The position numbers and the translations under genes are program-made. A stretch of 64,000 bases of DNA from Mucilaginibacter sp. SJ. GTDB taxonomy: Bacteria > Bacteroidota > Bacteroidia > Sphingobacteriales > Sphingobacteriaceae. Shown in pieces: positions 44,820 to 54,233 of the stretch. Position 1 is the stretch's first letter. Every line of letters begins with the position of its first letter. Location: NCBI RefSeq assembly GCF_028993635.1, contig NZ_CP118631.1, forward strand, positions 5,704,001 through 5,768,000, in the 5' to 3' direction. The notes beneath the pieces were generated by a model. The model saw only the letters and a program-made list of their open reading frames with translations. It did not search any database and was not told where the DNA came from.

Positions 44820-46568
44820 ATGAAAGTAAAACTTACATTAATAATGCTACTGTACAGTGCTGCTGTTTTGGCGCAGGCTAAAGTTGATGGGCCTTATCAA
44901 GAACTTCCTGATCCAAAGCCGGTTCAACAAGCTGGCTGGAGTATGCTAAAGCCCGGAGTTTATGTAAGTTTTGCTTCAGCCGATGTTCGTTATGATAAAC
45001 ATAATGCTCCTGCCATATCTCCTTTGCAGGCTCAATGGAAAACCAAAGCGTGGAAAGGAGAAAAAGTGCATACTCAATTCCTGGTATGGACAACCCGGAA
45101 CCTGAAACAACTAAGCTTTATATGGAGTAAACTTAAAGATGGTAAAGGGCATGAAATCCCCGAAAAAAATATAAACGTGAGTTTTGTACGTTATGTGATG
45201 GCCGATGGGTTAAACAAAGAAGGCGGTGGCTGTGGTATATTGCCCGGCCATGATTCCAGCCTTGTTGAGGATGTTATTGACCCTGTAAAAATGCTTCCGG
45301 CGGGTAAAAATACAACCCGGCCGGTTTGGTTAAGCGTGAATGTACCGGTTAACGCTGTTGAAGGCCTTTACAGGGGGAATGTGAAGGTAATTGAAGGGAA
45401 AAATGCACCGCCTTTAATTTTACATTACGCTATACAAGTGCTTAATCATACCTTGCCTGCACCGGAGCACTGGAAATTTCATCTTGACCTGTGGCAAAAT
45501 CCCTATTCGGTGGCCCGGGTATATGGTGTAAAGCCATGGTCAAAGCAACATTTTTATGTAATGCGCCCTTACATGAAAATGCTGGCAAATGCCGGGCAGA
45601 AAGCAATTACATCTACACTTATTCATGATCCGTGGAATAGCCAAACCTATGATATTTACGGATCGATGATTAAATGGAAAAAAAATAAGAATGGCTCATG
45701 GAGGTACGATTATTCTGTATTTGATAAGTGGGTGTCTTTTATGATGTCATTGGGGATTAATAAGTTAATCAACTGCTATAGTATGATTCCCTGGAATCTA
45801 AAGTTTTACTATTATGACGAAGCCCTGAGAAAAGACACGATGATTGTGGCTAAGCCCGGCTCGGCCGAGTATGAGGCACATTGGCGTCCAATGCTGAAGG
45901 ATTTTGCCCGCCATCTTAAAGAAAAAGGTTGGTTTAATAAAACCACCATAGCTATGGACGAAAGATCCATGGCCGATATGCAAAAAGCTATAGCGTTAAT
46001 AAAAAGCGCGGATAAAAATTTTAAGATTTCGTTAGCGGGCAATTATCATCCGGAAATTGAAAAAGATTTATTTGATTATAGTGTGGCGTCAAACCAGTTA
46101 ATGGATGAAGCAACAATTCGTTTGCGCAGGGAATCCGGTCTAAATACCACCTATTATACCTGCTGCACAGAAGGATATCCCAATACCTTCAGTTTTTCGG
46201 CCCCGGCCGAGTCTGTTTGGCTGGCATGGCATGCCGCATACAAAGGATATGACGGGTATTTGAGATGGGCTTACAATTGTTGGGCTAAAGATCCTTTACG
46301 TGATACACGATTTGGGTCATGGTCATCGGGCGATGCTTACCTGGTTTATCCCGGTCCACGGTCCTCTGTTCGTCTGGAACGATTGATCGAGGGTATCCAG
46401 GATTTTGAAAAGATTAATATTTTAAGGAAGTGTTTTATAAAAAACAACCGGCAGGATAAATCACTTCAGCTAAAAAATATATTGGAAGGTTTTGACATAG
46501 GGGAATTGAAAAATAAGAATACCGCCGAAACACTTCAGGCCGCGCAGGAACGATTGAACAGCTTATAA
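44820..46568 (+). CDS. GH123-type beta-N-acetylgalactosaminidase (DUF4091 family)
   Basis: A 582-residue protein with a signal peptide (cleavage near VLAQA). An N-terminal beta-sandwich (about 25-215) is followed by a TIM barrel (about 220-580). The family hallmark, an adjacent Asp-Glu pair, is D380-E381 in IAMDERSM; in GH123 the Asp positions the substrate N-acetyl group and the Glu is the acid/base. Aromatic-rich segments YRWAYNCW-like and RFGSWSSGDAYLVYPG complete the active site. GH123 enzymes release beta-linked GalNAc, for example from glycosphingolipid or O-glycan cores. With the GalNAc/GlcNAc 1-kinase-like gene upstream this makes a release-and-phosphorylate pair. DUF4091 members with other specificities exist, so linkage is not certain. 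Confidence 0.78.
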   Translation: MKVKLTLIMLLYSAAVLAQAKVDGPYQELPDPKPVQQAGWSMLKPGVYVSFASADVRYDKHNAPAISPLQAQWKTKAWKGEKVHTQFLVWTTRNLKQLSFIWSKLKDGKGHEIPEKNINVSFVRYVMADGLNKEGGGCGILPGHDSSLVEDVIDPVKMLPAGKNTTRPVWLSVNVPVNAVEGLYRGNVKVIEGKNAPPLILHYAIQVLNHTLPAPEHWKFHLDLWQNPYSVARVYGVKPWSKQHFYVMRPYMKMLANAGQKAITSTLIHDPWNSQTYDIYGSMIKWKKNKNGSWRYDYSVFDKWVSFMMSLGINKLINCYSMIPWNLKFYYYDEALRKDTMIVAKPGSAEYEAHWRPMLKDFARHLKEKGWFNKTTIAMDERSMADMQKAIALIKSADKNFKISLAGNYHPEIEKDLFDYSVASNQLMDEATIRLRRESGLNTTYYTCCTEGYPNTFSFSAPAESVWLAWHAAYKGYDGYLRWAYNCWAKDPLRDTRFGSWSSGDAYLVYPGPRSSVRLERLIEGIQDFEKINILRKCFIKNNRQDKSLQLKNILEGFDIGELKNKNTAETLQAAQERLNSL

Positions 46569-46794
46569 ATCACTAAAAAACGTTTTAATTATTTATATTT
46601 TTTGTTTATCCGCTTTCGTTTTCAGCTTTTTTTTGACTTTATTTACTACCTTCTGATTATTTTGAAAAGCTTAACGTGAATGGCTTACACTAAGCCCCGG
46701 AGGAATAGCCTTTTTAATTTTTAAAAGTTAAAACCAATAAGCAACAATAAGTACATTCTTTGGATGATGCCAATTATAAATTTTATAATGCAGA

Positions 46795-47382
46795 ATGAAT
46801 AGCCCGGAAGTTCAGCTGATGACGGATGAGGATCTTATAGCATTGATCAGGGAGAATGACCTTGGGGCGTTTGAACGCATTTATAATAAATATTGGTCAA
46901 AGCTTTATCTTTCAGCATATAATATCATCAGAGATCGCCAGGTAGCTGAAGATGTAACCCAGGAAGTATTGGTAAACCTGTGGATGAAGAGGGCTAATCT
47001 TCAGCTCACGTCATTAAATGCTTATTTATATGCCTCTGTTCGTTACCAGGTTTTTAACGTTATTCGTTCGGGTAAAGTAAGGGCAGATCGTTTTAACAAG
47101 CTGGAAGAGCTTTTTAGCCATAACGGTGGCGAGGAACTCCTGTCTGAAAAAGATATCAACCGTTTGCTGGAGCAAGGTATCGCTGAGTTACCTGAAAAAT
47201 GCCGCCAGATCTTTATTATGAGCCGCAAAGAGCACTTATCAACCAAAGAAATTGCCGAACGGTTGGGTATCGCGCCAAAAACAGTTGAAAATCAACTTAC
47301 TGTAGCTTTGAATCGTTTACGCAAAACATTGGGCGATTTTGTTTGCATAGCTGCCATTATGTTATGTGGCCGTTGGTTTTGA
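46795..47382 (+). CDS. ECF-type RNA polymerase sigma-70 factor
   Basis: A 195-residue sigma factor with region 2 (about 25-95; AEDVTQEVLVNLWMKR for -10 recognition) and region 4 (about 125-185; LPEKCRQIFIMSRKEHLS, then TKEIAERLGIAPKTVENQL for -35 recognition). It is of the Bacteroidota group encoded next to FecR-type anti-sigma factors, and one follows 160 bases downstream. It would be released when the STN-SusC transporter at 48863 senses its glycan, then switch on this transport operon. It is separated by 226 bases from the GH123 gene, so it starts a new unit. Confidence 0.95.
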   Translation: MNSPEVQLMTDEDLIALIRENDLGAFERIYNKYWSKLYLSAYNIIRDRQVAEDVTQEVLVNLWMKRANLQLTSLNAYLYASVRYQVFNVIRSGKVRADRFNKLEELFSHNGGEELLSEKDINRLLEQGIAELPEKCRQIFIMSRKEHLSTKEIAERLGIAPKTVENQLTVALNRLRKTLGDFVCIAAIMLCGRWF

Positions 47383-47544
47383 GGCTTTTTTGCCTGTACC
47401 TGATTGCATCTATCCCTTCCCTGTTGATATTATCACAGGTCTTTTTCTCCAAAAATTTCATAATTCCTTAATGCTGTAGAAATATTTTATTATTCTTTGG
47501 GGGTATGGCCTGTTCAGGGTTACTTACATACAATAACTACCCAA

Positions 47545-48732
47545 ATGGAAAAAGAAACACTAATAAACTTAATAAACAAATACTTATCAAACCAGGCTAC
47601 TCCCGAAGAAGAGGCCCGACTGCTAAGCTATTATGATACCCTTCAAAAAAACAAGCTGCAATGGGATGAGCTTGAAATGGGCAATGAAAATGTAACAAAG
47701 AGCGAGTTATACAGCAAGATACTATCGGAGATAAAAAACCGTGAATCTGTACCTAAAAAAATGATTTTTCTGAGGAGGTGGTTTGTGGCGGCCTCTATCA
47801 CAACATTGCTGATCGCGTCGGCTTCCCTGGTTTTTTACATGAAGTATAACAGCTCGTACTTCATCGCCAAAAATAGCACCCATCCTGTAAATAAGTACCG
47901 TATTGCCCCGGGAGGGAATAAAGCATTGCTAATTTTAGCTGATGGTTCAAAAATTACCCTGGATGATGCCGCATCCGGCGAACTGGCCAAACAATCGGGT
48001 ACAAAAGTTTCCAAGGCTGCCAGGGGGCAATTGGTTTACACAATTGATAACACGATAGCAAAATATAACCCGGCCGCTTCTGCTCAACCGGTATACAATA
48101 CTATTGAAACCCCAAAAGGCGGTCAGTTTCAGGTTGATTTACCTGATGGTACTAAGGTTTGGTTAAATGCAGGTTCATCGCTTAGGTACCCAACAAGTTT
48201 TAATGGCAAAATACGTAGTGTTGAATTAAAAGGAGAAGCTTATTTCGAAGTTGCAAAAAATGCGCATAAACCATTTAAAGTGCTAAGCAATAATCAAGTG
48301 GTAGAAGTATTGGGAACGCATTTTAACATTAGCTCCTACACGGATGACATTTCCGTCAAAACTACTTTACTCGAAGGTTCTGTTAAAGTGTTATCAAGCA
48401 AAGCTAACCAATCAAAATTGCTGGCGCCGGGCCAGCAGTCTGACATTAATTACGCTAATAATTCATTCTCTATAAAAGCGGTTAATACAGACGAAGTTAT
48501 CGCCTGGAAAAACGGTTATTTCCTTTTTACCGACGAAGATTTGAAAAGCATTATGAGCAAGTTTGCCCGTTGGTATAATGTTGATGTGGAATATAAAGGC
48601 GATGTGAATAATTTACGATTTGGTGGGATGGTGTCGCGTTCAAAAGACCTGACACAGGCATTGAAAGTAATAGAGCAAACAGGGAATGTAAAAATCAGAA
48701 TCGAAGGAAGGAGGGTTATCGTTATGCCGTGA
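47545..48732 (+). CDS. FecR-family anti-sigma factor
   Basis: I choose ATG 47545 (MEKETLINLINKYL), which gives 395 residues; an upstream in-frame start at 47497 adds 16 residues of no family character. Order: cytoplasmic sigma-binding segment (about 1-75), one transmembrane helix (about 79-99), FecR domain (about 165-275; TPKGGQFQVDLPDGTKVWLNAGS, ELKGEAYFEV, VLGTHFNISSY) and a C-terminal DUF4974 domain (about 320-395). It holds the adjacent ECF sigma factor at the inner membrane and receives the signal from the STN domain of the next gene product across the periplasm. Confidence 0.94.
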   Translation: MEKETLINLINKYLSNQATPEEEARLLSYYDTLQKNKLQWDELEMGNENVTKSELYSKILSEIKNRESVPKKMIFLRRWFVAASITTLLIASASLVFYMKYNSSYFIAKNSTHPVNKYRIAPGGNKALLILADGSKITLDDAASGELAKQSGTKVSKAARGQLVYTIDNTIAKYNPAASAQPVYNTIETPKGGQFQVDLPDGTKVWLNAGSSLRYPTSFNGKIRSVELKGEAYFEVAKNAHKPFKVLSNNQVVEVLGTHFNISSYTDDISVKTTLLEGSVKVLSSKANQSKLLAPGQQSDINYANNSFSIKAVNTDEVIAWKNGYFLFTDEDLKSIMSKFARWYNVDVEYKGDVNNLRFGGMVSRSKDLTQALKVIEQTGNVKIRIEGRRVIVMP

Positions 48733-48862
48733 TCATTACCCGCATAAGGTAGCCTAAAAAATAAGCCGGTAGTGGTGGTACACTCCGGCTAAAATTTAGG
48801 GCTTGCCATGAAATTAAATTCGTAGTCCAATTACAGATTAAACCCAAAACAAGTTCAAATGT

Positions 48863-51800
48863 ATGAAATGTTATGAAATAAGTTTATACACAATTCCCCG
48901 TATAAAAAATAAAGCGTTGTTGATCATGAAATTATCGATCATATTGTTAGTGGCAACAATACTTCAGGTAAGTGCTAAAGGCTACGCACAAAAAATCACA
49001 TTATCAGAGAAAAATGCTCCGTTAGAAAAAGTCCTTAAAGAAATAAGGGAACAAAGCGGCTACGATTTCTTCTATAATTCCAAACTCATTAAGGAGGCTA
49101 ACCCGGTAAGTATCAATGTCCGGAACTCCGATCTGGAGGAAGTTTTAAAACTGGCCTTCACAAATCAGCCGTTTAGTTACAGTATTGACGAGAAAACAAT
49201 AATTATAAAACCTAAACCTGTGCCTGTTAAGCCCCCCGTTCAGGCAGTACCTATTATCAAAGTTTCAGGTGTTGTTACTGATTCAAAGGGCGTTACTTTA
49301 CCCGGCGCGAGTGTACGTATCAAAGGGACTGATAAAGGTGTAATAACTGATAGCGAGGGCCGGTTTACCATTGAAGCTAATGATAACAGCACCCTTGTTA
49401 TTTCATTTGCCGGTTTCATTGCCAAAGAAGTTACGGTTACCGGAGCAACATCTTTCCTGACCGTTCAGTTACTTGATGATACCAAAGGTATAAATGAAGT
49501 AGTGGTAGTGGGCTATGGTAAACAAAAGAAGCTGACTATAACCGGGGCCGTTACCACGGTGAATGTTGCTGATATAACAACTCCAAACCGCTCCCTATCT
49601 AATGCCCTGGCAGGAAAGGTAGCCGGGGTTATATCGATGCAAAGAAGTGGGGAGCCGGGTTATGATAACGCATCATTTACCATCAGGGGCATTGGCACTT
49701 TTACAGGTAACTCAAACCCGCTTATTATTATAGACGGGGTGCAGCGCGATGACGTGAACAGTACTTACGGCGGAGCTTATAACAACATCGACCCTGAAGA
49801 TATTCAAAGTATTTCTTTGTTAAAGGATGCATCATCAACCGCTGTATATGGGGCCAAAGGCGCCAACGGGGTTTTGATCATTACCACCAAAAAAGGTGTT
49901 GCAGGCAAACCTAAAATTTCCTTTAAAACAGAAACATCCATGTCGGGCCTTACCAGGACCCCTAAAATGCTGGATGCCGTATCATGGATGAGGTTACATA
50001 ACGAAGCAACTACAAACGATGGTAACCCTCCTGCATATTCTGAAGAAACTATCCAGAAAACGGCAAGCGGTTTGGACCCGTACCTTTATCCCAATGTAAA
50101 CTGGATAAAATCTGTATATAAGAATTGGGCCCCCGGTTATAATACCAACTTAAATGTTACCGGCGGTGCTTCGTCGGTAAGGTATTATGTTTCCGCTTCT
50201 TTTTATGACCAGGATGGAAGTTATAAAGTAACCAAACAAAATGGCTATAATCCCAACCTTAACTTTAAGCGTTATGACTTCAGGTCAAACCTTGATATCG
50301 ATATCACGAAAACTACCTTATTGACCATGAACCTGGATGCGATGCTGGTAAGCAGCCGTTATCCAGGCATCTCGGCAGGAACCATCTGGTACGAATCGTA
50401 CTTAACCCCACCTAACGCGTTCCCGATAAGATACCCGGATGGCAAATGGGCCGGTCCGTATAATAACGGCGGCTCCAACCCGGTAAACGATATACAAAAC
50501 TCAGGTTATAACACCGAGTTTCGCCCTACCATCCAGTCTGTTTTTTCCATTAACCAGAAACTGGATGCAATTACCAGCGGACTAAGCGCCATGGCCAGGT
50601 TTTCGTTCGATTCGTACAGCGAAAATGACAATGGCAGAACAGGCACCAATGATCTTTTTTTAGCCACATCAAGAGATCCGCAGGGTAACCTGGTATTAGG
50701 TCAATCGAGGTACGGAAACCAGTTTTTGGGTTATACGCAGTATTCATCTGCCGAAAAAACCATGTACCTGGAAACCAATATTAATTATGATCAGTCTTTC
50801 GGCAAACACCATGTGGGCGGATTGCTTCTATACAATATGCGATCGAGGGTCCAGAGCACCGCGGGTAGTGTTATTACCTCTATTCCTTATAACAATCAGA
50901 GTTTGGCCGGCAGGGCAACATATACTTACGCCGATAAATACCTGCTTGAATTTGATGCCGGCTATACCGGTTCAGAAAACTTTGAACCGGGCAAAAAGTT
51001 TGGCTTTTTCCCGGCTGTTTCCGCGGGTTGGGTAATTTCGAGGGAGCCTTTTTTTAAAGGTTTTTCAAAAACGTTTAACCTGCTTAAAATAAGGGGTTCA
51101 CATGGTCTCGTAGGTAACGACCAAATTGGCTCAAACTATCAAATCACCAGGTTTCCTTATATCAATCAATATGGCGGTGGCGGGTCCGTGGGTTTAGGCC
51201 TTAACGGAACAATATATGGTGGTACTACCGAGACTGTTATAGGAGTGGAGAACCTGACATGGGAAAAAGCCAGGAAAGATAATATTGGACTGGAGATAGG
51301 GTTGTTCAATAAACTGAATATCACTGTTGATGCCTATAAAGAGAGGCGGACAAATATTTTAGTTCAACGCAGTTCTTTATCAGGGATACTGGGTGTAAGC
51401 GGGGCTGTATTTGCCAACTTAGGTGAAATGAATAACCATGGTATTGAGGGTAACATTGAATATAATGATAATATAGGTAAGGTAGGCTTGCGCCTTTATG
51501 GCAATTTTACTTATAACAATAATAAAATTGTACAGAAAGATGAGCCTAAACAGTTATACGCCTATCAGCAGGCTACCGGTCGCAAATATGGCGATAACCT
51601 GATGTATGTTGCGGAAGGGTTGTTTACCTCGCAGGAAGATGTTGATAAAAGTCCCACCCAGTTTGGCGCTGTGTTGAGGCCCGGCGATATCAAGTATAAA
51701 GATGTAAATGGCGATGGCGTGATCAACAGCTATGACAAGGTTTATACAGGTAAATCCGACATACCTACCATATTATACGGCGCAGGATTTACGGTTGGTT

Positions 51801-52282
51801 ATAAAAAGTTCGATCTTTCTCTTTTCTTCCAGGGAACCGGTAATGTAATTATTATGGCAAACGGTTCTTCTATAACCGGTGCCGGCGCTGGTGGCGCGGG
51901 TATTGTACCGTTTACAGGTATGGGCACTTATCCATCTGGTATGCTTGCAAGCCTTGAGGACAGGTGGACGGTTGATAACCCCAGCCAGAATGTATACTAT
52001 CCACGGTTAGGCATTGCTAATCAAAACAGCAATAATTATCAGCCCAGCACGTGGTGGTCAAAAGACGCGAGTTTTGTTCGTTTAAAACAGGCCACATTGG
52101 GTTATACTTATAAGCCCTCCTTTCTTACCCAGGCGGGTATTAACTCAGTCTACCTTTATTTAACGGGGCAAAACCTGCTAACATTCTCCAAATTCAAACT
52201 TTGGGACCCTGAACTTGGCTCTAACGGGGCAGGCTATCCACCGGTACGAATACTTGCCTTAGGGTTAAGGGTTGCGTTATAG
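48863..52282 (+). CDS. SusC-family TonB-dependent transporter with STN signalling domain
   Basis: A 1139-residue transporter. The N-terminal stretch before the signal peptide is long, and an internal Met22 (MKLSIILLV, then KGYAQ) may be the functional start. An STN domain (about 46-115; LEKVLKEIREQSGYDFFYNS) is followed by a CarboxypepD_reg-like domain (about 130-205), the INEVVVVGYGKQKK signature, a plug and a barrel. STN domains contact FecR proteins, so this transporter both imports the glycan and reports its arrival to the adjacent sigma/anti-sigma pair. It is one of the longest proteins in the window. The family call is certain; the ligand is inferred to be an amino-sugar-containing oligosaccharide from neighbouring enzymes. 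Confidence 0.96.
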   Translation: MKCYEISLYTIPRIKNKALLIMKLSIILLVATILQVSAKGYAQKITLSEKNAPLEKVLKEIREQSGYDFFYNSKLIKEANPVSINVRNSDLEEVLKLAFTNQPFSYSIDEKTIIIKPKPVPVKPPVQAVPIIKVSGVVTDSKGVTLPGASVRIKGTDKGVITDSEGRFTIEANDNSTLVISFAGFIAKEVTVTGATSFLTVQLLDDTKGINEVVVVGYGKQKKLTITGAVTTVNVADITTPNRSLSNALAGKVAGVISMQRSGEPGYDNASFTIRGIGTFTGNSNPLIIIDGVQRDDVNSTYGGAYNNIDPEDIQSISLLKDASSTAVYGAKGANGVLIITTKKGVAGKPKISFKTETSMSGLTRTPKMLDAVSWMRLHNEATTNDGNPPAYSEETIQKTASGLDPYLYPNVNWIKSVYKNWAPGYNTNLNVTGGASSVRYYVSASFYDQDGSYKVTKQNGYNPNLNFKRYDFRSNLDIDITKTTLLTMNLDAMLVSSRYPGISAGTIWYESYLTPPNAFPIRYPDGKWAGPYNNGGSNPVNDIQNSGYNTEFRPTIQSVFSINQKLDAITSGLSAMARFSFDSYSENDNGRTGTNDLFLATSRDPQGNLVLGQSRYGNQFLGYTQYSSAEKTMYLETNINYDQSFGKHHVGGLLLYNMRSRVQSTAGSVITSIPYNNQSLAGRATYTYADKYLLEFDAGYTGSENFEPGKKFGFFPAVSAGWVISREPFFKGFSKTFNLLKIRGSHGLVGNDQIGSNYQITRFPYINQYGGGGSVGLGLNGTIYGGTTETVIGVENLTWEKARKDNIGLEIGLFNKLNITVDAYKERRTNILVQRSSLSGILGVSGAVFANLGEMNNHGIEGNIEYNDNIGKVGLRLYGNFTYNNNKIVQKDEPKQLYAYQQATGRKYGDNLMYVAEGLFTSQEDVDKSPTQFGAVLRPGDIKYKDVNGDGVINSYDKVYTGKSDIPTILYGAGFTVGYKKFDLSLFFQGTGNVIIMANGSSITGAGAGGAGIVPFTGMGTYPSGMLASLEDRWTVDNPSQNVYYPRLGIANQNSNNYQPSTWWSKDASFVRLKQATLGYTYKPSFLTQAGINSVYLYLTGQNLLTFSKFKLWDPELGSNGAGYPPVRILALGLRVAL

Positions 52283-52329
52283 AAATCGTGAATTTTAAAT
52301 CAGTTTCAAAAGAATTTAAAGTGTGCCAA

Positions 52330-54165
52330 ATGAAAAAAAACATACTAATAATGGTAGTTGGGATCTGCTTCCTGGGTGCCTGTTTATCGTCCTGTAATTA
52401 CCTCAATAAAAAACCGGATAACCTGTTAACATCAGATCTGATCTGGAGCACCAGGGCTAATGCCGAATCTTACCTGTATAACATTTACGGCTACATTGTA
52501 CAAACCGATGGGGGAGATTACAGCGCGATGGGCGCCAGTGACGAGTCGTCGGTATCCATTCCCGGCACCAATGTAAGGCAAATGGTTGTTGGCAACTGGA
52601 GCCCTGTAAATGCTTATTTTGATTATTGGGACAGGTATTACACTGGTATCCGGTCGTCTTTCATTTTTGAAGCCAATATTGATAAAGTTCCTGCTACCCA
52701 ACTAAGTGTCAGCCTAAAAAATCAATATAAAGCCGAAGCAAGGTTTTTGCGCGGATGGTTTTACTGGCAGTTAATGAAGCAATATGGTCCGGTTGTAAAA
52801 ATAACAGAAGCGTTAAGTCTAAATGACGACTTTAATAAATATCCGAGAGCGTCTTTTGACGAATGCAAGGACTATGTTAACCAACTGATGGACCAGGCAG
52901 CTTCAGGCTTACCTGCCCAATGGCCGTCAACCAGCAACTACGGTCGGCCAACCAAAGGTGCCTGCCTTGCTGTAAAAGCTCAGCTGGCTTTACTGGCAGC
53001 AAGCCCGTTATGGAACGGCAATCCATCGTTTGCTTCCTTTAAAAATCAAGATGGCACCCCGCTGGCGCCCACAGTATTTGATGCCGGTAAATGGAAAATA
53101 GCTGCTGACGCAGCCAAGGCTGTAATTGATCTGAGCGCGTACAAGTTATTTACAAACCTGGATAACGGCGGAACCCAGTTTGATCCTTATCTGTCTGTCA
53201 GAGATCTTTTCTTAACAAACTGGAACAGTGAGATCATATTTTCAAGAAACTCCTGGAATTATTGGGGATATACCAAATGCGTATCGCCGGGGCCGGGAGG
53301 ATATAGCATGTACAATGCCACCCAAAATGTGGTGGACGCATTTTATATGAATAACGGCCGCACTATTGATGACCCGCTTTCGGGATATACAGCAACAAGT
53401 TTTGCTCAAAGTAATGGCGCAAAATATTGGGAACATAGTAAAGGGCAATGGAACATGTATGCCAATCGCGAACCGCGGTTTTATGCCTATATCCAGTATA
53501 ATGGCCGGCCGGTATTGCCTGCGCCAACTGTTGATGATAAAAACTATTATTCATCTGCAGCGAATGTTGACGGCACTGGCCGGATTGAATTTTATTATAG
53601 CGGTAAAGCAGGCGCAAAAGCCAGCGGCGCAAGTAATAATATTACCGGATATGATGTGCTGAAAAATGTAAGCCCTGCCGATAATATAAGGATGGACGCC
53701 ACCAACTACAGGCCGTTTATATTGATCAGGTACGCCGAGATCTTGCTTGATTATGTGGAGGCTTTGAATGAATATGACCCCTCCAACCCCAATATCGTGC
53801 TTTATCTTGATCAGATCAGGACAAGAGCCGGCTTGCCTGGCATAGAGACTGTTTATCCGGGAGCTGTTGGAAACAAGGATTTAATGCGGAAATATATTTT
53901 AAGGGAACGCCAGGTAGAGCTTTGTTTTGAAAGTGACAGATACTTTACCCTTGTAAGAAGACTGTTGTTGGGTGCCGATGAAAATCAGACTATTTATGGC
54001 CTTAATGTCAACACTGACGATCAGGGCCAGGGATTTGCATTTACCGGGCTTTACAACAAAACGCTTTTTCAGAAAAGGGTGTGGAACAATAAAATGTACC
54101 TGTTCCCAATATCTCAGTATCAATTAGACCGTGATAGGGCACTGGTACAAAACCCGGGTTGGTAA
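52330..54165 (+). CDS. SusD/RagB-family nutrient-uptake outer-membrane lipoprotein
   Basis: I choose ATG 52330 because it gives a clean lipoprotein signal (MKKNILIMVVGICFL, lipobox LSSC, Cys22) and 611 residues. An upstream in-frame start at 52288 adds 14 residues. Family motifs: YLNKKPDNLLTSDLIW, KAEARFLRGWFYWQLMKQYG, CLAVKAQLALLAASPLW, IRYAEILLDYVEALNE and RERQVELCFESDRYF. It follows the STN-SusC gene by less than 50 bases and is its partner. It is longer than the other two SusD proteins of the window, in keeping with the branched-glycan SusD type, although that last point is inference. Confidence 0.95.
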   Translation: MKKNILIMVVGICFLGACLSSCNYLNKKPDNLLTSDLIWSTRANAESYLYNIYGYIVQTDGGDYSAMGASDESSVSIPGTNVRQMVVGNWSPVNAYFDYWDRYYTGIRSSFIFEANIDKVPATQLSVSLKNQYKAEARFLRGWFYWQLMKQYGPVVKITEALSLNDDFNKYPRASFDECKDYVNQLMDQAASGLPAQWPSTSNYGRPTKGACLAVKAQLALLAASPLWNGNPSFASFKNQDGTPLAPTVFDAGKWKIAADAAKAVIDLSAYKLFTNLDNGGTQFDPYLSVRDLFLTNWNSEIIFSRNSWNYWGYTKCVSPGPGGYSMYNATQNVVDAFYMNNGRTIDDPLSGYTATSFAQSNGAKYWEHSKGQWNMYANREPRFYAYIQYNGRPVLPAPTVDDKNYYSSAANVDGTGRIEFYYSGKAGAKASGASNNITGYDVLKNVSPADNIRMDATNYRPFILIRYAEILLDYVEALNEYDPSNPNIVLYLDQIRTRAGLPGIETVYPGAVGNKDLMRKYILRERQVELCFESDRYFTLVRRLLLGADENQTIYGLNVNTDDQGQGFAFTGLYNKTLFQKRVWNNKMYLFPISQYQLDRDRALVQNPGW

Positions 54166-54233
54166 TAGGGGCTTTTATTTACCCAACAGGGTGTAAAAGG
54201 TTTGGAAATAAATAATTAAACGTAATTATTCAA

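Noticed and set aside
46682..46715. Terminator after the GH123 gene
   Set aside because: GGCTTA/TAAGCC forms only a six-base stem with a three-base loop and the T-rich stretch is 15 bases further on, so it is too weak to call.
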